Source: Tessaracoccus sp. OH4464_COT-324
GTDB lineage: Bacteria > Actinomycetota > Actinomycetes > Propionibacteriales > Propionibacteriaceae
Direction: 5' to 3'
Assembly: GCF_003932855.1 (NCBI RefSeq)
Contig: NZ_RQYZ01000001.1
Coordinates: 248,001 to 312,000, forward strand
Length of the DNA: 64,000 nt
The notes below the pieces were generated by a model. The model was given only the letters and a program-made list of their open reading frames with translations. It was not told the origin of the DNA and did not search any database. Position numbers and translations under genes: made by a program. Each line of letters opens with the position of its first letter. The first letter of the stretch is position 1. Below, piece by piece: positions 27,925 through 38,398 of the stretch.

Positions 27925-28524
27925 CTAGAGCCCTTTGACGTTGGCCAGGTACTTCTCCGGGTCTTCTGCGGTGACGAGCACGTCGGATTCTCGGCCGGAG
28001 AAGTGCAGCAGCAGCTCCTGGGTTGGCCCCTCGACGTAGACCACCTGCTGTCCCGATCCCAGGTTGCGGCTGTGTCCTCCAGCTGGGGTAACGACCAGAC
28101 GCACGCCCGTTGACCGCTGCGTTCGCTTGGCCAACAGCAGCATCGGAATCCGAAGGACTTGCGCCTGCTGCGGCGTCAAAGCCGCACGACGCCCCTGCGG
28201 GCGCAGCACATCCTCCAGGTGGATGTAGTACTCGGCAGGGTTCACCACTTTGTCGAGGACGCGCAACACACCGGCCGGACGGCGTAGGTCCTCCAACAGG
28301 GCTTCGAACCCCAGGCCATGCAGCGCCTCCTGCTGGAGGCGCGCGGTCAGCCCTGCAAACCGCGGGCAGCCGATGCCAGGCAACGCGCGCAGCCGGTGCT
28401 CCCGCACCCAGAGGTGAGCGGCTAGATCCTGTACTCGCCAACCGCTGCAGGCGGTCTGGGCTAGGGGGCCGGCTTCGCGCATGGCGGCTATCAGCTGTGT
28501 ACGCAGCTCGCGGGACAATGTCAT
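27925..28524 (-). CDS. TIGR03085-type DinB/maleylpyruvate isomerase-fold protein
   Basis: A 199-residue protein of the actinobacterial TIGR03085 family, distantly related to DinB and mycothiol-dependent maleylpyruvate isomerases. It has the N-terminal helix with WRVQDLAAHLWVREHRLRAL, the metal-ligand region VNPAEYYIHLEDVLRPQG and a C-terminal beta half with LLHFSGRESDVLVTAEDPEK. The histidines of AAHLWVRE and YIHLEDV would bind a metal. The reaction is unknown; a thiol-dependent detoxification role is plausible for the superfamily. It is divergent from hisI with a 96-base gap holding both promoters. Confidence 0.82.
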   Translation of the reverse strand: MTLSRELRTQLIAAMREAGPLAQTACSGWRVQDLAAHLWVREHRLRALPGIGCPRFAGLTARLQQEALHGLGFEALLEDLRRPAGVLRVLDKVVNPAEYYIHLEDVLRPQGRRAALTPQQAQVLRIPMLLLAKRTQRSTGVRLVVTPAGGHSRNLGSGQQVVYVEGPTQELLLHFSGRESDVLVTAEDPEKYLANVKGL

Positions 28525-28620
28525 ACGCTCAGCTTACCGATCGTTGGTCGGGTGCCTTGAGCCTGGCGGGCTGGGCACGGCAGAAACGGGTCGGCCCCGA
28601 TCCGGTAACGGCGGCAGAAT

Positions 28621-28968
28621 ATGCGCATGCGAGTGAAATACGATGCGGCAGGTCTGGCCCCCGCGATCGCACAGGACGTGGACACCGGCGAAGTCCTCAT
28701 GCTGGCTTGGATGAACGAGGAGAGCCTGCGCCGGACTCTGGCGACGCGTCGGGCAACTTACTGGTCGCGCAGCCGACAGGAATATTGGGTGAAGGGTGCC
28801 ACTTCGAAAAACACGCAGGAGGTGGTTGCCGTTCGACTCGACTGCGATGGCGATGCTCTGCTGTTGCTGGTCAGGCAGACGGGAGCGGCCTGTCACACGG
28901 GTGCGCGTAGCTGCTTTTTCCGGGAGGTTTCACTGAAGGACGACAGCCTGGTTGTGGCCGACAATTGA
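28621..28968 (+). CDS. hisI: Phosphoribosyl-AMP cyclohydrolase (HisI)
   Basis: HisI opens the purine ring of phosphoribosyl-AMP, the third step of histidine synthesis. The 115-residue protein has [33 protein letters not shown], the Mg/Zn site [11 protein letters not shown] with Asp residues and [13 protein letters not shown] with the zinc cysteines. It is a stand-alone cyclohydrolase without the HisE domain. Two ATGs lie close together (28621, 28627); the first is used here but MRVKYDA is equally likely. It is separated from the main his cluster by dnaE. Confidence 0.93.
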   Translation: MRMRVKYDAAGLAPAIAQDVDTGEVLMLAWMNEESLRRTLATRRATYWSRSRQEYWVKGATSKNTQEVVAVRLDCDGDALLLLVRQTGAACHTGARSCFFREVSLKDDSLVVADN

Positions 28969-28989
28969 ACGCTTCCCTAAACTGGCGAG

Positions 28990-29742
28990 ATGGAGACTTT
29001 CGCAGGGCTTCCCGCCCACCCGTTCTTCGTGCATCTTCCCGTGGTTCTGCTGCCGTTGGCGGCCCTGGGCATCATTGCGCTCTCGGTGGTCCCAAGATGG
29101 CGCCGTTCCTTTGGCGTGCTTGTCATCGGCCTCCTCGTTGCGGCTACCGCATCGACTTGGTTGGCTAGGATCTCCGGCCAAAGGCTGGTCGCGCTCACAG
29201 GCGGTGGCCCAGAAGCTCACGCGGCATGGGGTTCCGCTCTCGCCTGGGTAGTCACCGGGTTCGCCTCGGTGGCGGGCGGCTGGCTGCTGTGGGCCCGACG
29301 CGGCGAGAGTTTCGGCAGGCATGTCGGCGCAGCGCTGTCTTCGGTGCTGGCACTGGGAACCGTCGTCATGGCAGCCTACGTGGGACACAGCGGGGCCGAG
29401 GCCACGTGGGGTTCTGTGCTGGGCAAGAGCCAGGTTCCAACGCCGACCGGGAGCACAGAGCCTGCCTCATCATCCTCCTCGGGTGCGCCCGAAACCGGTC
29501 AGCAGGGTGGTTTCACGTTGGATCAGGTCGCCCAACACGCCAGCCCGGAGGACTGTTGGGCCATCGTCGGTGACCAGGTTTACGATCTCAGCGCCTGGGG
29601 AGGTGAGCATCCTGGCGGGCGGCGCGCCATCTCCAACTTGTGCGGCACTGACGCCACTGCGGACTTCCAGAGCAAACATGGTGGCCAGCAGATTCCGCGA
29701 TCCGCACTGGATCGATTCCGCATCGGTGTTCTGAAGCGTTGA
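28990..29742 (+). CDS. DUF2231-like membrane protein fused to a cytochrome b5 domain
   Basis: A 250-residue protein. Residues 1-130 hold four membrane helices with the DUF2231 start (PAHPFFVHLPVVLLPLAALG). A Ser/Thr/Pro linker follows (about 145-168), then a cytochrome b5-like domain (about 170-248): FTLDQVAQHASPEDCWAIVG, the haem ligand in GGEHPGGRRAI and the second ligand in ADFQSKHGG. The b5 domain should face outside or inside depending on topology, which cannot be fixed here. It would pass electrons to an unknown partner. It starts 21 bases after hisI but a functional link with histidine synthesis is unlikely. Confidence 0.8.
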   Translation: METFAGLPAHPFFVHLPVVLLPLAALGIIALSVVPRWRRSFGVLVIGLLVAATASTWLARISGQRLVALTGGGPEAHAAWGSALAWVVTGFASVAGGWLLWARRGESFGRHVGAALSSVLALGTVVMAAYVGHSGAEATWGSVLGKSQVPTPTGSTEPASSSSSGAPETGQQGGFTLDQVAQHASPEDCWAIVGDQVYDLSAWGGEHPGGRRAISNLCGTDATADFQSKHGGQQIPRSALDRFRIGVLKR

Positions 29743-29838
29743 CCACCCCAGTTCGTTTCGCTGAGTGGCCCCAGAGATTGTGCCAACCCGGCCATTCCTC
29801 GGGTATTCTTGCGGCTGGTACTCGACGAAAGGTTCACG

Positions 29839-30045
29839 ATGGCGCGTCAAGCTCGTTACTACCATCACGGCCAGAGCCCCGCTGCTTGGACGGGAACGGT
29901 CATCGCCGTTGTCGGTTTCCTCGCGGTCACCGTAGGAATTTTTATGGGTCCCTCCTGGCTGGTGGTGTGGGTAGGCGCGGCCATCATCGCGCTGTCTGCC
30001 GTTGTCACACTGGTGATGAAGGCGATGGGCCTGGGCCAGCCGTGA
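29839..30045 (+). CDS. HGxxPAAW family small membrane protein
   Basis: A 68-residue protein with the family signature YHHGQSPAAWTGTVIAVVGF near the N-terminus and two membrane helices (about residues 20-38 and 43-62). Function is unknown; the family is confined to actinobacteria as far as I know. ATG at 29839 begins MARQARYYHHG, the usual family start. The gene overlaps the start of the SCO gene by four bases (GTGA), so the two are cotranslated. Confidence 0.8.
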   Translation: MARQARYYHHGQSPAAWTGTVIAVVGFLAVTVGIFMGPSWLVVWVGAAIIALSAVVTLVMKAMGLGQP

Positions 30046-30656
30046 TAGGTCGGCGGCAGTTACTCGCCGCTGGTTCGCTCGCGTTTCTTGCCGCGTGCTC
30101 CCGTCGGGAGGACGTGGTTGTTCGCGCCAGCGACGATGGCTTCCACGGCACATATCTCGCGGACGGTTGGCAGCTGCCCGACGTCGAGTTGACTGACCAG
30201 TTTGGTCGGGCACACAACCTTCGTACCGGCTGGGATACGAAGGTTGTCGCCCTCTTCTTCGGCTACCTGAACTGCCCAGACGTCTGCCCCGGGATAATGG
30301 CGGACATGGCTGTTGCGCGGCGGAGGTTGAGCCCGGAGCAGATGAGAGAGATCACGCCCGTCCTGATCACCACCGATCCGGCCCGGGACACCCCCGACGC
30401 GTTGAAGGTATATCTGGAGCGGGTCGACGAAGCTTTCGTGGGTCTGACGGGAGACCTGGAAGTGATTAAGCGGGTCGGTGCGGAACTCAAAGTGTCGATT
30501 GAGCAGGGCAAACAACTCCCCAGCGGTGGGTACGAGGTAGACCACTCGACCCAGATCCTCGGTATCGGCCCGGATCGGGCAGTGCACGTCGTGTGGAGCA
30601 CACCCGGCCTGCAGATTGGGGCGCTGCGGGAGGACTACGCCCGGCTCATCGGCTGA
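30042..30656 (+). CDS. SCO1/SenC family copper/thiol lipoprotein
   Basis: A 204-residue protein with a lipoprotein signal (LLAAGSLAFLAACSR, Cys near residue 18) and a thioredoxin-like SCO domain. The copper site is complete: the cysteines in NCPDVCPGIMADMA and the histidine in YEVDHSTQILGI. SCO proteins deliver copper or reduce cysteines for Cu-A of cytochrome oxidase, or act in thiol redox control. No oxidase or copper transporter gene is nearby. GTG at 30042 overlaps the stop of the HGxxPAAW gene and starts directly before the signal peptide; the upstream open frame is not coding. Confidence 0.88.
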   Translation: MIGRRQLLAAGSLAFLAACSRREDVVVRASDDGFHGTYLADGWQLPDVELTDQFGRAHNLRTGWDTKVVALFFGYLNCPDVCPGIMADMAVARRRLSPEQMREITPVLITTDPARDTPDALKVYLERVDEAFVGLTGDLEVIKRVGAELKVSIEQGKQLPSGGYEVDHSTQILGIGPDRAVHVVWSTPGLQIGALREDYARLIG

Positions 30657-30707
30657 GCCGTGTCCAGGAAACGCTAGAGTGAGGCGACGACCGATAGGGA
30701 GGAAGTC

Positions 30708-33700
30708 GTGGGTAAACAGTTTGTGCACCTGCACTGCCACACCGAGTTCTCAATGCTCGACGGGGCGGCCAGGGTCAAGGATCTGTTCGAGAACGCAGAG
30801 CGGATGGGGATGCCCGCGCTAGCGGTGACCGACCACGGCAACCTGTTCGGCGCCTACGAGTTCTACAAGACCAGCAAGAACTACAACGTCAAACCGATCA
30901 TTGGCCTGGAAGCCTACCTGACACCGCGCACGCACCGCAGCGAGCGCAAGCGGGTGCAGTTTGGCGATGGTACAGGCGACGACGTGGCCTCCAAAGGGGC
31001 CTACACCCACATGACCATGTGGGCACTGAACCGTGAAGGGATGCACAACCTGTTCCGGCTTTCGACGCGCAGTTCTCTGGAAGGCTTCTTCTACAAGCCT
31101 CGGGCGGATCGCGAGCTGCTCAACGAATACGGCAAAGGCCTGATCGGTACCACTGGCTGCCCGTCGGGCGAGGTACAGACCTTCCTGCGCTTGGGCCAGT
31201 ATGACAACGCGCTGGCATCGGCGGCCGAGTTCCGCGACATCTTCGGCGTCGGAAACTTTTACGTCGAGTTGATGGACCATGGTCTGAGCATCGAAAACCG
31301 GGTACGCAAGGATCTGCTGCGGATAGCGCGCGATCTGGACCTACCTCTGGTGGCGACGAACGATCTGCACTATGTGCATGCCCACGATGCAGACGCCCAC
31401 GACACGCTGCTGTGCGTTTCCGCCGGAGCCCGAAAGGCCCAAAACGATCGATTCAAGTTCGACGGATCTGGTTACTACCTGAAGTCTCCCGAGGAGATGC
31501 ACTCCCTGTTTAGCGAGTTGCCCGAGGCCTGTGATAACACACTGGCCATTGCGGAGCGCATCGAGACGAGCTTCGAAGAGGGCATGGGCGTGTACATGCC
31601 CAAGTTCCCTGTACCCGATGGGGAGACTGAGGAAACCTGGTTCCATCGGGAGGTGCAGCGCGGCCTCGAGTACCGCTACCCAGGGGGCATCCCAGCGGAA
31701 GTGCAGGAGCGCGCCGACTTCGAGTCGAGCATCATCTCGCAGATGGGCTTCAACGGATACTTCCTTGTGGTTGCCGACTTCATCAACTGGGCTAAAGACA
31801 ACGGAATCTGGGTTGGGCCAGGCCGCGGATCTGGTGCAGGCTCAATGTGCGCGTACGCGTTGCGGATCACGGATCTGGATCCGATTGAGCACGGACTGTT
31901 CTTCGAGCGCTTTCTGAACCCGGAGCGGGTCTCAATGCCCGACTTCGATATCGACTTCGACGATCGACGTCGCGGGGAAGTAATTGAGTACGTGACGCGC
32001 AAGTATGGCCAGGAGAACGTGGCGCAGATCGTGACCTACGGTTCCATCAAAGCCAAAGCAGCGGTCAAGGACGCCGCTCGCGTGCTCGACATGCCCTTCT
32101 CTGTGGGGGAGCAGATCACGAAGGCGATGCCCCCGGATGTCATGGGCAAAGGCGTTCCGCTGCCTCAGCTGTTCGACCCGGATCACAAGCGATTCGCGGA
32201 GGGAAACGAGTTCCGCGAGCTGTACAACTCGAACGCCGACGTGAAAACCGTCGTGGACACCGCGATGGGGCTCGAAGGGTTGAAGCGCCAGTGGGGTGTG
32301 CACGCGGCCGGGGTGATCATGTCACGGTCGCCGTTGATCGACATCATTCCACTCATGAAGCGGGAGAGCGACGGGGCGATCATCACGCAGTTCGACTACC
32401 CGGGGTGCGAATCTCTTGGCCTGATAAAGATGGATTTCCTGGGCCTGCGGAACCTGACCATCCTCGGCGACGCTGTGGACAACATCAAGCGAAACCAAGG
32501 GATAGACGTCGATCTGGAGAACTTGGCGCTGGACGACAAACAGACGTATGAGCTGTTGGCCACAGGGGAAACACTCGGGGTGTTTCAGCTCGACGGTGGC
32601 CCGATGCGTGCCCTGCTGCGCTCGATGCAGCCCGACTCCTTCTCGGATATCTCCGCAGTGGTGGCCCTCTATCGACCAGGCCCGATGGGCGCGGACTCCC
32701 ACAACAAATACGCGCGCAGGAAGACGGGCAAGGAGGAGGTCGAGCCCATCCACCCGGAGTTGGCAGAACCGCTGGCGGACATTCTCGACGAGACCTACGG
32801 CCTGATCGTCTACCAGGAGCAGGTGATGGCGATCGCCCAACGCGTCGCGGGCTACACCTTGGGTGGAGCCGACATGCTTCGCCGGGCTATGGGCAAGAAG
32901 AAGAAGGAAGAACTAGACAAGCAGTTCGCCACCTTCAGCTCAGGCATGACGGAGCGCGGTTACAGCGCCGACGCGGTGCGTACCCTGTGGGAGATCCTCG
33001 TGCCGTTTTCCGACTACGCCTTCAACAAGTCACATTCCGCGGCTTACGGGTTGGTGTCCTACTGGACCGCCTATCTCAAGGCGCACTATCCAACGGAGTA
33101 CATGGCCGCGCTCCTGCAGTCCGTGCGCGACGACAAGGACAAGCTCTCGATCTACTTGGCCGAATGCCGACACATGGGAATCCATGTGCTCCTTCCCGAT
33201 ATCAACTCGTCGGAGATCGCGTTCACTCCTGTCGGGAAGGACATTCGATTTGGTTTGGGAGCCATTCGAAACGTGGGCGACAAGGTGGTGTCCGCCTGGA
33301 TCGAGGAGCGAGACAAGCTCGGCCCGGCCAAGGATTTCAATGACTTTCTCGACAAGGCACCGCTGCTGATGTGCTCGAAGCGGGTCGTGGAGTCGCTGAT
33401 CCGGGCGGGCGCTTTCGACGAACTCGGTCACACTCGACGGGCGCTGATCTCTATTTTTGAGGCGGCGGTGGACTCCATCATCGACATCAAACGCAACTCT
33501 GCCAACGGTCAGGATGACCTGTTCGGCTTTGCGGCTGAGCCCGGAGACCAGCCGGAGCATGTTGTCGTGCCAGCCATTGAGGAATGGGATCGAAAGACCA
33601 AGCTCGGTTTCGAGCGCGAGATGCTGGGTCTTTATGTCTCGGATCATCCACTCAACGGGCTGGAGCACATTATCGCGGAGCACAGCGACCGTGCGATAGC

Positions 33701-34226
33701 CTCAACGGTCGGGGAAGATTCTTACGAGGGTCCCGCCACGCTGTGCGGCCTGATCACTAGCGTCAACCGCCGGGTCAATAAGAACGGCCAGGTGTACGCG
33801 ACGGTTACCCTCGAAGACCTGACGACCGGGATCGAGGTCACGGTGTTTCCGAAGCTGTACGAGCAAGTGTCTGCGCTGTTGGAACCCGACGCCCTGGTCG
33901 CTGTTGACGGCACCGTCGAGCGCGGCGAGGACCGCGGGCGCATGCGGGCCAAACACGTCTCCACCCCCCACTACAACCTTGACGGCTCCGTGGGGCCGGT
34001 GATCATCAACCTGGCCGAGTCCAGGTGCACCCCGGCGCTGGTCAAGCGGCTGAAGGCAGTGCTCGAATCGTACCCCGGAAGCGCTGAGGTACACGTCGAG
34101 GTCCGAGGGAACCGGCGGCTGACGACCTACCGCGTGAACGATCGCTACAGCGTCCAGCTGGCGTCTCCGCTGTTCGCGGATCTCAAGGCGCTGCTTGGCC
34201 CGACGTCGGTTCGGGTGATGCGATGA
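30708..34226 (+). CDS. dnaE: DNA polymerase III alpha subunit (DnaE1)
   Basis: The replicative polymerase catalytic subunit, 1172 residues. It has an N-terminal PHP domain (HLHCHTEFSMLDGAARV, then TDHGNLFGAYEF) likely giving proofreading as in mycobacterial DnaE1. The C-family palm follows with GPGRGSGAGSMCAYALRITD and the catalytic aspartates in PDFDIDFDDRRRGEV, then thumb and fingers with RPGPMGADSHNKYARRK and an OB/tau-binding C-terminus (from about residue 1000). GTG at 30708 is preceded by AGGGAGGAAG. The downstream membrane gene overlaps its stop by four bases. Confidence 0.97.
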   Translation: MGKQFVHLHCHTEFSMLDGAARVKDLFENAERMGMPALAVTDHGNLFGAYEFYKTSKNYNVKPIIGLEAYLTPRTHRSERKRVQFGDGTGDDVASKGAYTHMTMWALNREGMHNLFRLSTRSSLEGFFYKPRADRELLNEYGKGLIGTTGCPSGEVQTFLRLGQYDNALASAAEFRDIFGVGNFYVELMDHGLSIENRVRKDLLRIARDLDLPLVATNDLHYVHAHDADAHDTLLCVSAGARKAQNDRFKFDGSGYYLKSPEEMHSLFSELPEACDNTLAIAERIETSFEEGMGVYMPKFPVPDGETEETWFHREVQRGLEYRYPGGIPAEVQERADFESSIISQMGFNGYFLVVADFINWAKDNGIWVGPGRGSGAGSMCAYALRITDLDPIEHGLFFERFLNPERVSMPDFDIDFDDRRRGEVIEYVTRKYGQENVAQIVTYGSIKAKAAVKDAARVLDMPFSVGEQITKAMPPDVMGKGVPLPQLFDPDHKRFAEGNEFRELYNSNADVKTVVDTAMGLEGLKRQWGVHAAGVIMSRSPLIDIIPLMKRESDGAIITQFDYPGCESLGLIKMDFLGLRNLTILGDAVDNIKRNQGIDVDLENLALDDKQTYELLATGETLGVFQLDGGPMRALLRSMQPDSFSDISAVVALYRPGPMGADSHNKYARRKTGKEEVEPIHPELAEPLADILDETYGLIVYQEQVMAIAQRVAGYTLGGADMLRRAMGKKKKEELDKQFATFSSGMTERGYSADAVRTLWEILVPFSDYAFNKSHSAAYGLVSYWTAYLKAHYPTEYMAALLQSVRDDKDKLSIYLAECRHMGIHVLLPDINSSEIAFTPVGKDIRFGLGAIRNVGDKVVSAWIEERDKLGPAKDFNDFLDKAPLLMCSKRVVESLIRAGAFDELGHTRRALISIFEAAVDSIIDIKRNSANGQDDLFGFAAEPGDQPEHVVVPAIEEWDRKTKLGFEREMLGLYVSDHPLNGLEHIIAEHSDRAIASTVGEDSYEGPATLCGLITSVNRRVNKNGQVYATVTLEDLTTGIEVTVFPKLYEQVSALLEPDALVAVDGTVERGEDRGRMRAKHVSTPHYNLDGSVGPVIINLAESRCTPALVKRLKAVLESYPGSAEVHVEVRGNRRLTTYRVNDRYSVQLASPLFADLKALLGPTSVRVMR

Positions 34227-34765
34227 GCACTCCGGTTGTCGTGGACGGGCTTGCCCGGATTCGGTGGCGGGTCGTGACTTTCGCCGTGGTTTGCCTGGCC
34301 TCCGGCTCTCTCGCTGGTGTGTTGTGGGCGGCGCTCGCTCCCCGGGCCTACTATTCGCTGAGTGGCAACCTGCTGGCCACGCTCAGCGAACGCAGTTACG
34401 CCGAGATCATCGGCGGGGACGCGGCATTCACGATCATCACCGCCAGCTTCGGTCTGCTGCTGGGTCTTCTCGCCTGGGCGTGGTTTTCCAAGAGCGGACG
34501 CCTGCTGGTGGCGTTGGCGGTTCTCGGGGCAAGCTGCCTCACAATCGTGGCCTGGCAACTCGGGGAGCTGATTGGCGGTGCCGGTCTCACCGAACGCATC
34601 GCCACGGCCAGCGCCGGAGACCTGATCCAGATGGACCTTGAACTGCGGGCGATGAGTGCGCTTGCGGCTGGGCCCTTCGGCGCGATCACGCCGGTCATGC
34701 TGCTGGCTGCTTTTCTACCGGAGCGCTACGTGGACGTGGAGGGGGACGAAGAGCCGGGCGGGTAG
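34223..34765 (+). CDS. Four-helix membrane protein between dnaE and hisD
   Basis: A 180-residue protein with about four membrane helices (near residues 18-38, 67-88, 94-112 and 145-168) and an acidic C-terminal tail. It resembles the DUF2567-type actinobacterial membrane proteins in size and layout, but I cannot prove membership by eye. Its start overlaps the dnaE stop (ATGA) and hisD begins 12 bases after its stop, so it connects dnaE to the histidine operon. Function unknown. Confidence 0.65.
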   Translation: MSTPVVVDGLARIRWRVVTFAVVCLASGSLAGVLWAALAPRAYYSLSGNLLATLSERSYAEIIGGDAAFTIITASFGLLLGLLAWAWFSKSGRLLVALAVLGASCLTIVAWQLGELIGGAGLTERIATASAGDLIQMDLELRAMSALAAGPFGAITPVMLLAAFLPERYVDVEGDEEPGG

Positions 34766-34776
34766 ACTTCCGGGTT

Positions 34777-36072
34777 GTGCTTCGAATAGAGAATCTCCGA
34801 TCGGTGTCGGGCGAATATCGCCTGCCCCGAGCCCAGGTTGATGTGGACAGCGCACTGGGCGTGGTGCGCCCCATCATTGAAGACGTCATGGCGCGAGGCG
34901 CGGAAGCGCTGATTGACCTGGCTGAAAGGTTCGACGGGGTGCGCCCCGAACACCTGCGCGTTCCAGCGCCGACGCTCGCCGAATCATTGGTGAGGCTCGA
35001 ACCACAGCTGAGGCGCAGTTTCGAGGTGGCGATCGCGCGGCGCAGGCAGGTGGCCCAAGCTCTTGAACTGGACACAGCCACGACCGCGACAGAATTGGCG
35101 CCCGGCGCCCGCGTGGGTTTGCGCACTGTCCCGGTGAACCGTGTCGGGCTGTACGTTCCGGGTGGGCTCGCGCCGCTGGCGTCTTCTGTGATCATGAACG
35201 TGGTTCCGGCTCAGGTGGCGGGGGTGCGCTCGATCGCGCTCGCCTCGCCGCCGCAGAAAGAGTTCGGCGGGTTGCCGCATCCGAATGTTCTGGCGCTCGC
35301 GCGCCTGCTGGGGGTCTCGGAGGTTTACGCGGTCGGCGGAGCCCAGGCGATCGGTATGTTCGCCCACGGCGTCCCCGGGCTTTGCCGGAAGGTGGATCTG
35401 GTTACCGGGCCGGGCAACATCTACGTCGTGGCGGCCAAGCGTCTGGTGCGCGGACTCGTCGGGATCGATTCGGAGGCCGGACCGACTGAAATCGCAATCA
35501 TCGCCGACGAAACCGCCAACCCGGCCTATGTGGCTGCAGATCTGATCTCACAGGCGGAGCACGACCCGCTGGCGGCGTCGGTGCTCATCACGGACTCGGA
35601 GCCCCTAGCCGCGGCCGTGCAGGCGGAACTGTCCCGTCAGGTGCCCGGCCAGCAGCACGCCGAGCGGATCACCACGGCGCTCTCCGGAGTGCAGTCTGCG
35701 ATTGTGCTCGTGCGCGACCTCGACCAGGCTGTGGAGGTGGCGGATGCTTATGCGGCCGAGCACCTGGAGATCCAGACCGCCGATGCCGCCCAAGTGGCGC
35801 AACGCATCACCAACGCGGGAGCGATCTTCGTCGGCAATTATGCTCCGGTTTCGTTGGGGGACTACTCGGCCGGTTCCACGCACGTCCTGCCCACGGCCGG
35901 GTGCAGCTGTCATTCCTCCGGGCTGACGGTGCGCAGCTTCATGCGCAGCATCCATGTGATCGACTACACCCGGGAAGCGCTGGCGGAGATCGCCGACGAC
36001 GTGGAGCGTTTTGCCCTGGCCGAGCACCTGCCCGGCCACGCCGCAGCGATCACCGTGCGGAGGCGAGCATGA
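34777..36072 (+). CDS. hisD: Histidinol dehydrogenase
   Basis: Catalyses the last two steps of histidine synthesis, histidinol to histidine with two NAD+. The 431-residue zinc enzyme has [65 protein letters not shown] (catalytic Glu), [14 protein letters not shown] (ligand His) and [20 protein letters not shown]. Length is normal. GTG at 34777 is the family start. hisC begins on its stop codon. Confidence 0.96.
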   Translation: MLRIENLRSVSGEYRLPRAQVDVDSALGVVRPIIEDVMARGAEALIDLAERFDGVRPEHLRVPAPTLAESLVRLEPQLRRSFEVAIARRRQVAQALELDTATTATELAPGARVGLRTVPVNRVGLYVPGGLAPLASSVIMNVVPAQVAGVRSIALASPPQKEFGGLPHPNVLALARLLGVSEVYAVGGAQAIGMFAHGVPGLCRKVDLVTGPGNIYVVAAKRLVRGLVGIDSEAGPTEIAIIADETANPAYVAADLISQAEHDPLAASVLITDSEPLAAAVQAELSRQVPGQQHAERITTALSGVQSAIVLVRDLDQAVEVADAYAAEHLEIQTADAAQVAQRITNAGAIFVGNYAPVSLGDYSAGSTHVLPTAGCSCHSSGLTVRSFMRSIHVIDYTREALAEIADDVERFALAEHLPGHAAAITVRRRA

Positions 36073-37133
36073 TTGGCCTGCGCGCCGATCTAGTTGGGCA
36101 GCGGCCCTACGGGGCGCCGCAGCTGGATGTGCCGGTTGTGCTTAACGTGAACGAGAATCCGTACCCGCCCAGCGCGACGGTTGCGCGGGAGATGGGTGCG
36201 GCGATCGAGCAGCTCGCGAGCAGGCTGAACCGCTACCCCGACCGCGAGGCGCTGGAATTGCGGGCCGCGCTCGCCGAGTATCTGGGTTGCGGACTGTCTG
36301 CGGAGCAGGTGTGGGCGGCCAACGGATCGAACGAGATCATGCAGCAACTCTGCCAGGCCTTCGGCGGCCCGGGCCGACGGCTGCTCACCTTCCAGCCCAC
36401 CTACTCCATGTATCCCGAGTATGCGCGAAACACGTTGACGGAGTACGTGAGCGTGCCGCGCCGGGGGGACCACACCGTCGATGCCGAGTTGGTGTTGGCG
36501 GGGATTGCCGAGCACGAGCCGACGCTGACCATCCTCGCCAGACCGAACAACCCGACCGGCACCGGTATCGAGCTTGACGTGCTCGAGGAGATCCTCGCAG
36601 GCACCGATTCCCTGATCGTGGTGGACGAGGCCTATCAAGAGTTCTCATCGAAACCAAGCGCGGTGCAACTGCTGAGCAAGCATCCGAACCTTGTCGTGAG
36701 CCGCACACTGAGCAAGGCATTCGCGTTGGCCGGTGGACGGGTCGGCTACTTGGCGGCCAGCCGGGAGATAGTGGACGCCTGCCGCATCATCCGCCTGCCA
36801 TATCACCTCAGCGCCCAGACGCAGACCATAGCCCTTGTCGCGCTCAAGCATGCCGACGAGATGCTCGCCCGGGTGGCGCAGCTCGCGGCCGAGGCGCGCG
36901 CTTTCGAGGGGTGGCTCCTGGAACGCGGATACCGGGTACTTCCATCCGAAGCCAACTTCACGCTGTTCGGCAGATTCCCGGATCGGCATCGGGTCTGGCA
37001 GGGCCTGCTGGACCGGGGGGTGCTCATCCGGGAGACCGGACCCGACGGCTTTCTGCGCGCCTCGGCAGGAACACCCGATGAGATGGCTGCCCTGCGCGGC
37101 GCACTCGACGACATCGACCCAGTAAAGGAATGA
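36069..37133 (+). CDS. hisC: Histidinol-phosphate aminotransferase
   Basis: PLP aminotransferase of histidine synthesis, 354 residues. It has [67 protein letters not shown] and the PLP lysine in [23 protein letters not shown] at 36069 overlaps the hisD stop (ATGA); the frame is open upstream within hisD but not coding there. hisB overlaps its end by four bases. Confidence 0.96.
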   Translation: MIGLRADLVGQRPYGAPQLDVPVVLNVNENPYPPSATVAREMGAAIEQLASRLNRYPDREALELRAALAEYLGCGLSAEQVWAANGSNEIMQQLCQAFGGPGRRLLTFQPTYSMYPEYARNTLTEYVSVPRRGDHTVDAELVLAGIAEHEPTLTILARPNNPTGTGIELDVLEEILAGTDSLIVVDEAYQEFSSKPSAVQLLSKHPNLVVSRTLSKAFALAGGRVGYLAASREIVDACRIIRLPYHLSAQTQTIALVALKHADEMLARVAQLAAEARAFEGWLLERGYRVLPSEANFTLFGRFPDRHRVWQGLLDRGVLIRETGPDGFLRASAGTPDEMAALRGALDDIDPVKE

Positions 37134-37744
37134 GCATGGCGCGTATCGCTACGAAGTCCCGCAGTACCGGCGAGTCAACTATCAAAGTGAAGGTGAACCT
37201 CGACGGCACCGGTGAAGCGAACGTCTTCACCGGAGTCGGGTTCTACGACCACATGCTGGTCGCTCTGGCCAAGCACTCCGCGATCGACATCACGGTCGCC
37301 GCAGAAGGCGACCTGCACGTCGACGGGCATCACACCATAGAGGACACCGCGATCGTTTTGGGCCAGGCGATTGCTGAGGCTTTGGGCGACAAATCGGGCA
37401 TTCGACGCTACGGACACGCCGTGGTGCCCCTTGATGAGGCCGTCGCCGAGGTCGTGGTCGATGTCGCTGGCCGGCCCTACGTGCGCTGTTCGGGGGAGCC
37501 TGAAGGCCAGGCCTACGCGCTGATCGGCGGCTCTGGCGTCGCGTATGCCGGGTCGATGACGCAGCACGTCTTCGAATCGCTGGCCCTGAACGCGGGCCTG
37601 TGCCTACATGTGACGCTTCGTTCCGGCCGGGATCCGCACCACATCGTTGAGGCCCAGTTCAAGGCCTTGGCGCGTGCGCTGCGCGCGGCCGTAGAGCTCG
37701 ATGACAGAGCGGCGGGCGTCCCCAGCACGAAGGGCTCGCTGTGA
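37130..37744 (+). CDS. hisB: Imidazoleglycerol-phosphate dehydratase
   Basis: Dehydrates imidazole glycerol phosphate to imidazole acetol phosphate. This is the monofunctional 204-residue type without the phosphatase half. The two metal motifs of the pseudo-dimeric fold are seen: [17 protein letters not shown] and [19 protein letters not shown], plus [15 protein letters not shown]. The start at 37130 overlaps the hisC stop; a second ATG at 37136 is possible. The adjacent hisH start overlaps its stop. Confidence 0.95.
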   Translation: MSMARIATKSRSTGESTIKVKVNLDGTGEANVFTGVGFYDHMLVALAKHSAIDITVAAEGDLHVDGHHTIEDTAIVLGQAIAEALGDKSGIRRYGHAVVPLDEAVAEVVVDVAGRPYVRCSGEPEGQAYALIGGSGVAYAGSMTQHVFESLALNAGLCLHVTLRSGRDPHHIVEAQFKALARALRAAVELDDRAAGVPSTKGSL

Positions 37745-38343
37745 AGAGGATCGGCATTCTCGACTACGGCTCCGGAAACTTGCACTCCGCCGCCAAGGCA
37801 TTCGAGCACGTTGGTGCGCAGGTTTTGGTTTCGAGCCGGCTGGAGGAACTGGGCACCTGCGAGGCGCTGGTGGTGCCCGGGGTGGGCGCCTTTTCCGAGT
37901 GCATGCGCAACCTGAATCAGGTCGGAGGTGTCGACTACATCCGCGGGTGGGTCGCCAAGCAGCGGCCTCTGTTCGGTATCTGTGTCGGGCATCAGGTCCT
38001 GTTCACGAGCGGCCTGGAAAACGGCACCCCGACGCCGGGAGTCGGCCTGTTCGACGGCGTCGTCAGTAAGCTGGTCGCCCGCCGGGTCCCCCACATGGGT
38101 TGGAATATTGTGGACGCCAACCAATCTTCCCAGCTGTTCGATGGGTTGGGCGGGGAGCGTTTCTACTTCGTGCACTCATATGCCGTGCAGCAAGGGGTGA
38201 TGGGAGCCGCGTATGCAACCCACGATGGAGTGCGCTTCGTTGCGGCCGTTGAACACGCTGGGGTGGCTTCAACCCAGTTCCACCCGGAGAAGAGTGGCCA
38301 GGCGGGGCTCCAACTGCTGGAGAACTGGTTGCGGCTGATCTGA
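37741..38343 (+). CDS. hisH: Imidazole glycerol phosphate synthase glutaminase subunit
   Basis: HisH frees ammonia from glutamine for HisF. The 200-residue class I amidotransferase has [20 protein letters not shown], the nucleophile in [12 protein letters not shown] (oxyanion and Cys) and the His/Glu pair in [17 protein letters not shown] at 37741 overlaps the hisB stop. The partner HisF is not encoded in this window; the gene after hisA is unrelated, so hisF must be elsewhere. Confidence 0.95.
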   Translation: MKRIGILDYGSGNLHSAAKAFEHVGAQVLVSSRLEELGTCEALVVPGVGAFSECMRNLNQVGGVDYIRGWVAKQRPLFGICVGHQVLFTSGLENGTPTPGVGLFDGVVSKLVARRVPHMGWNIVDANQSSQLFDGLGGERFYFVHSYAVQQGVMGAAYATHDGVRFVAAVEHAGVASTQFHPEKSGQAGLQLLENWLRLI

Positions 38344-38398
38344 TGCTGTCCTTGTTTGGGGCTTTCTATTGGCGACGACTCGGATAGGCTTTGCGTTT

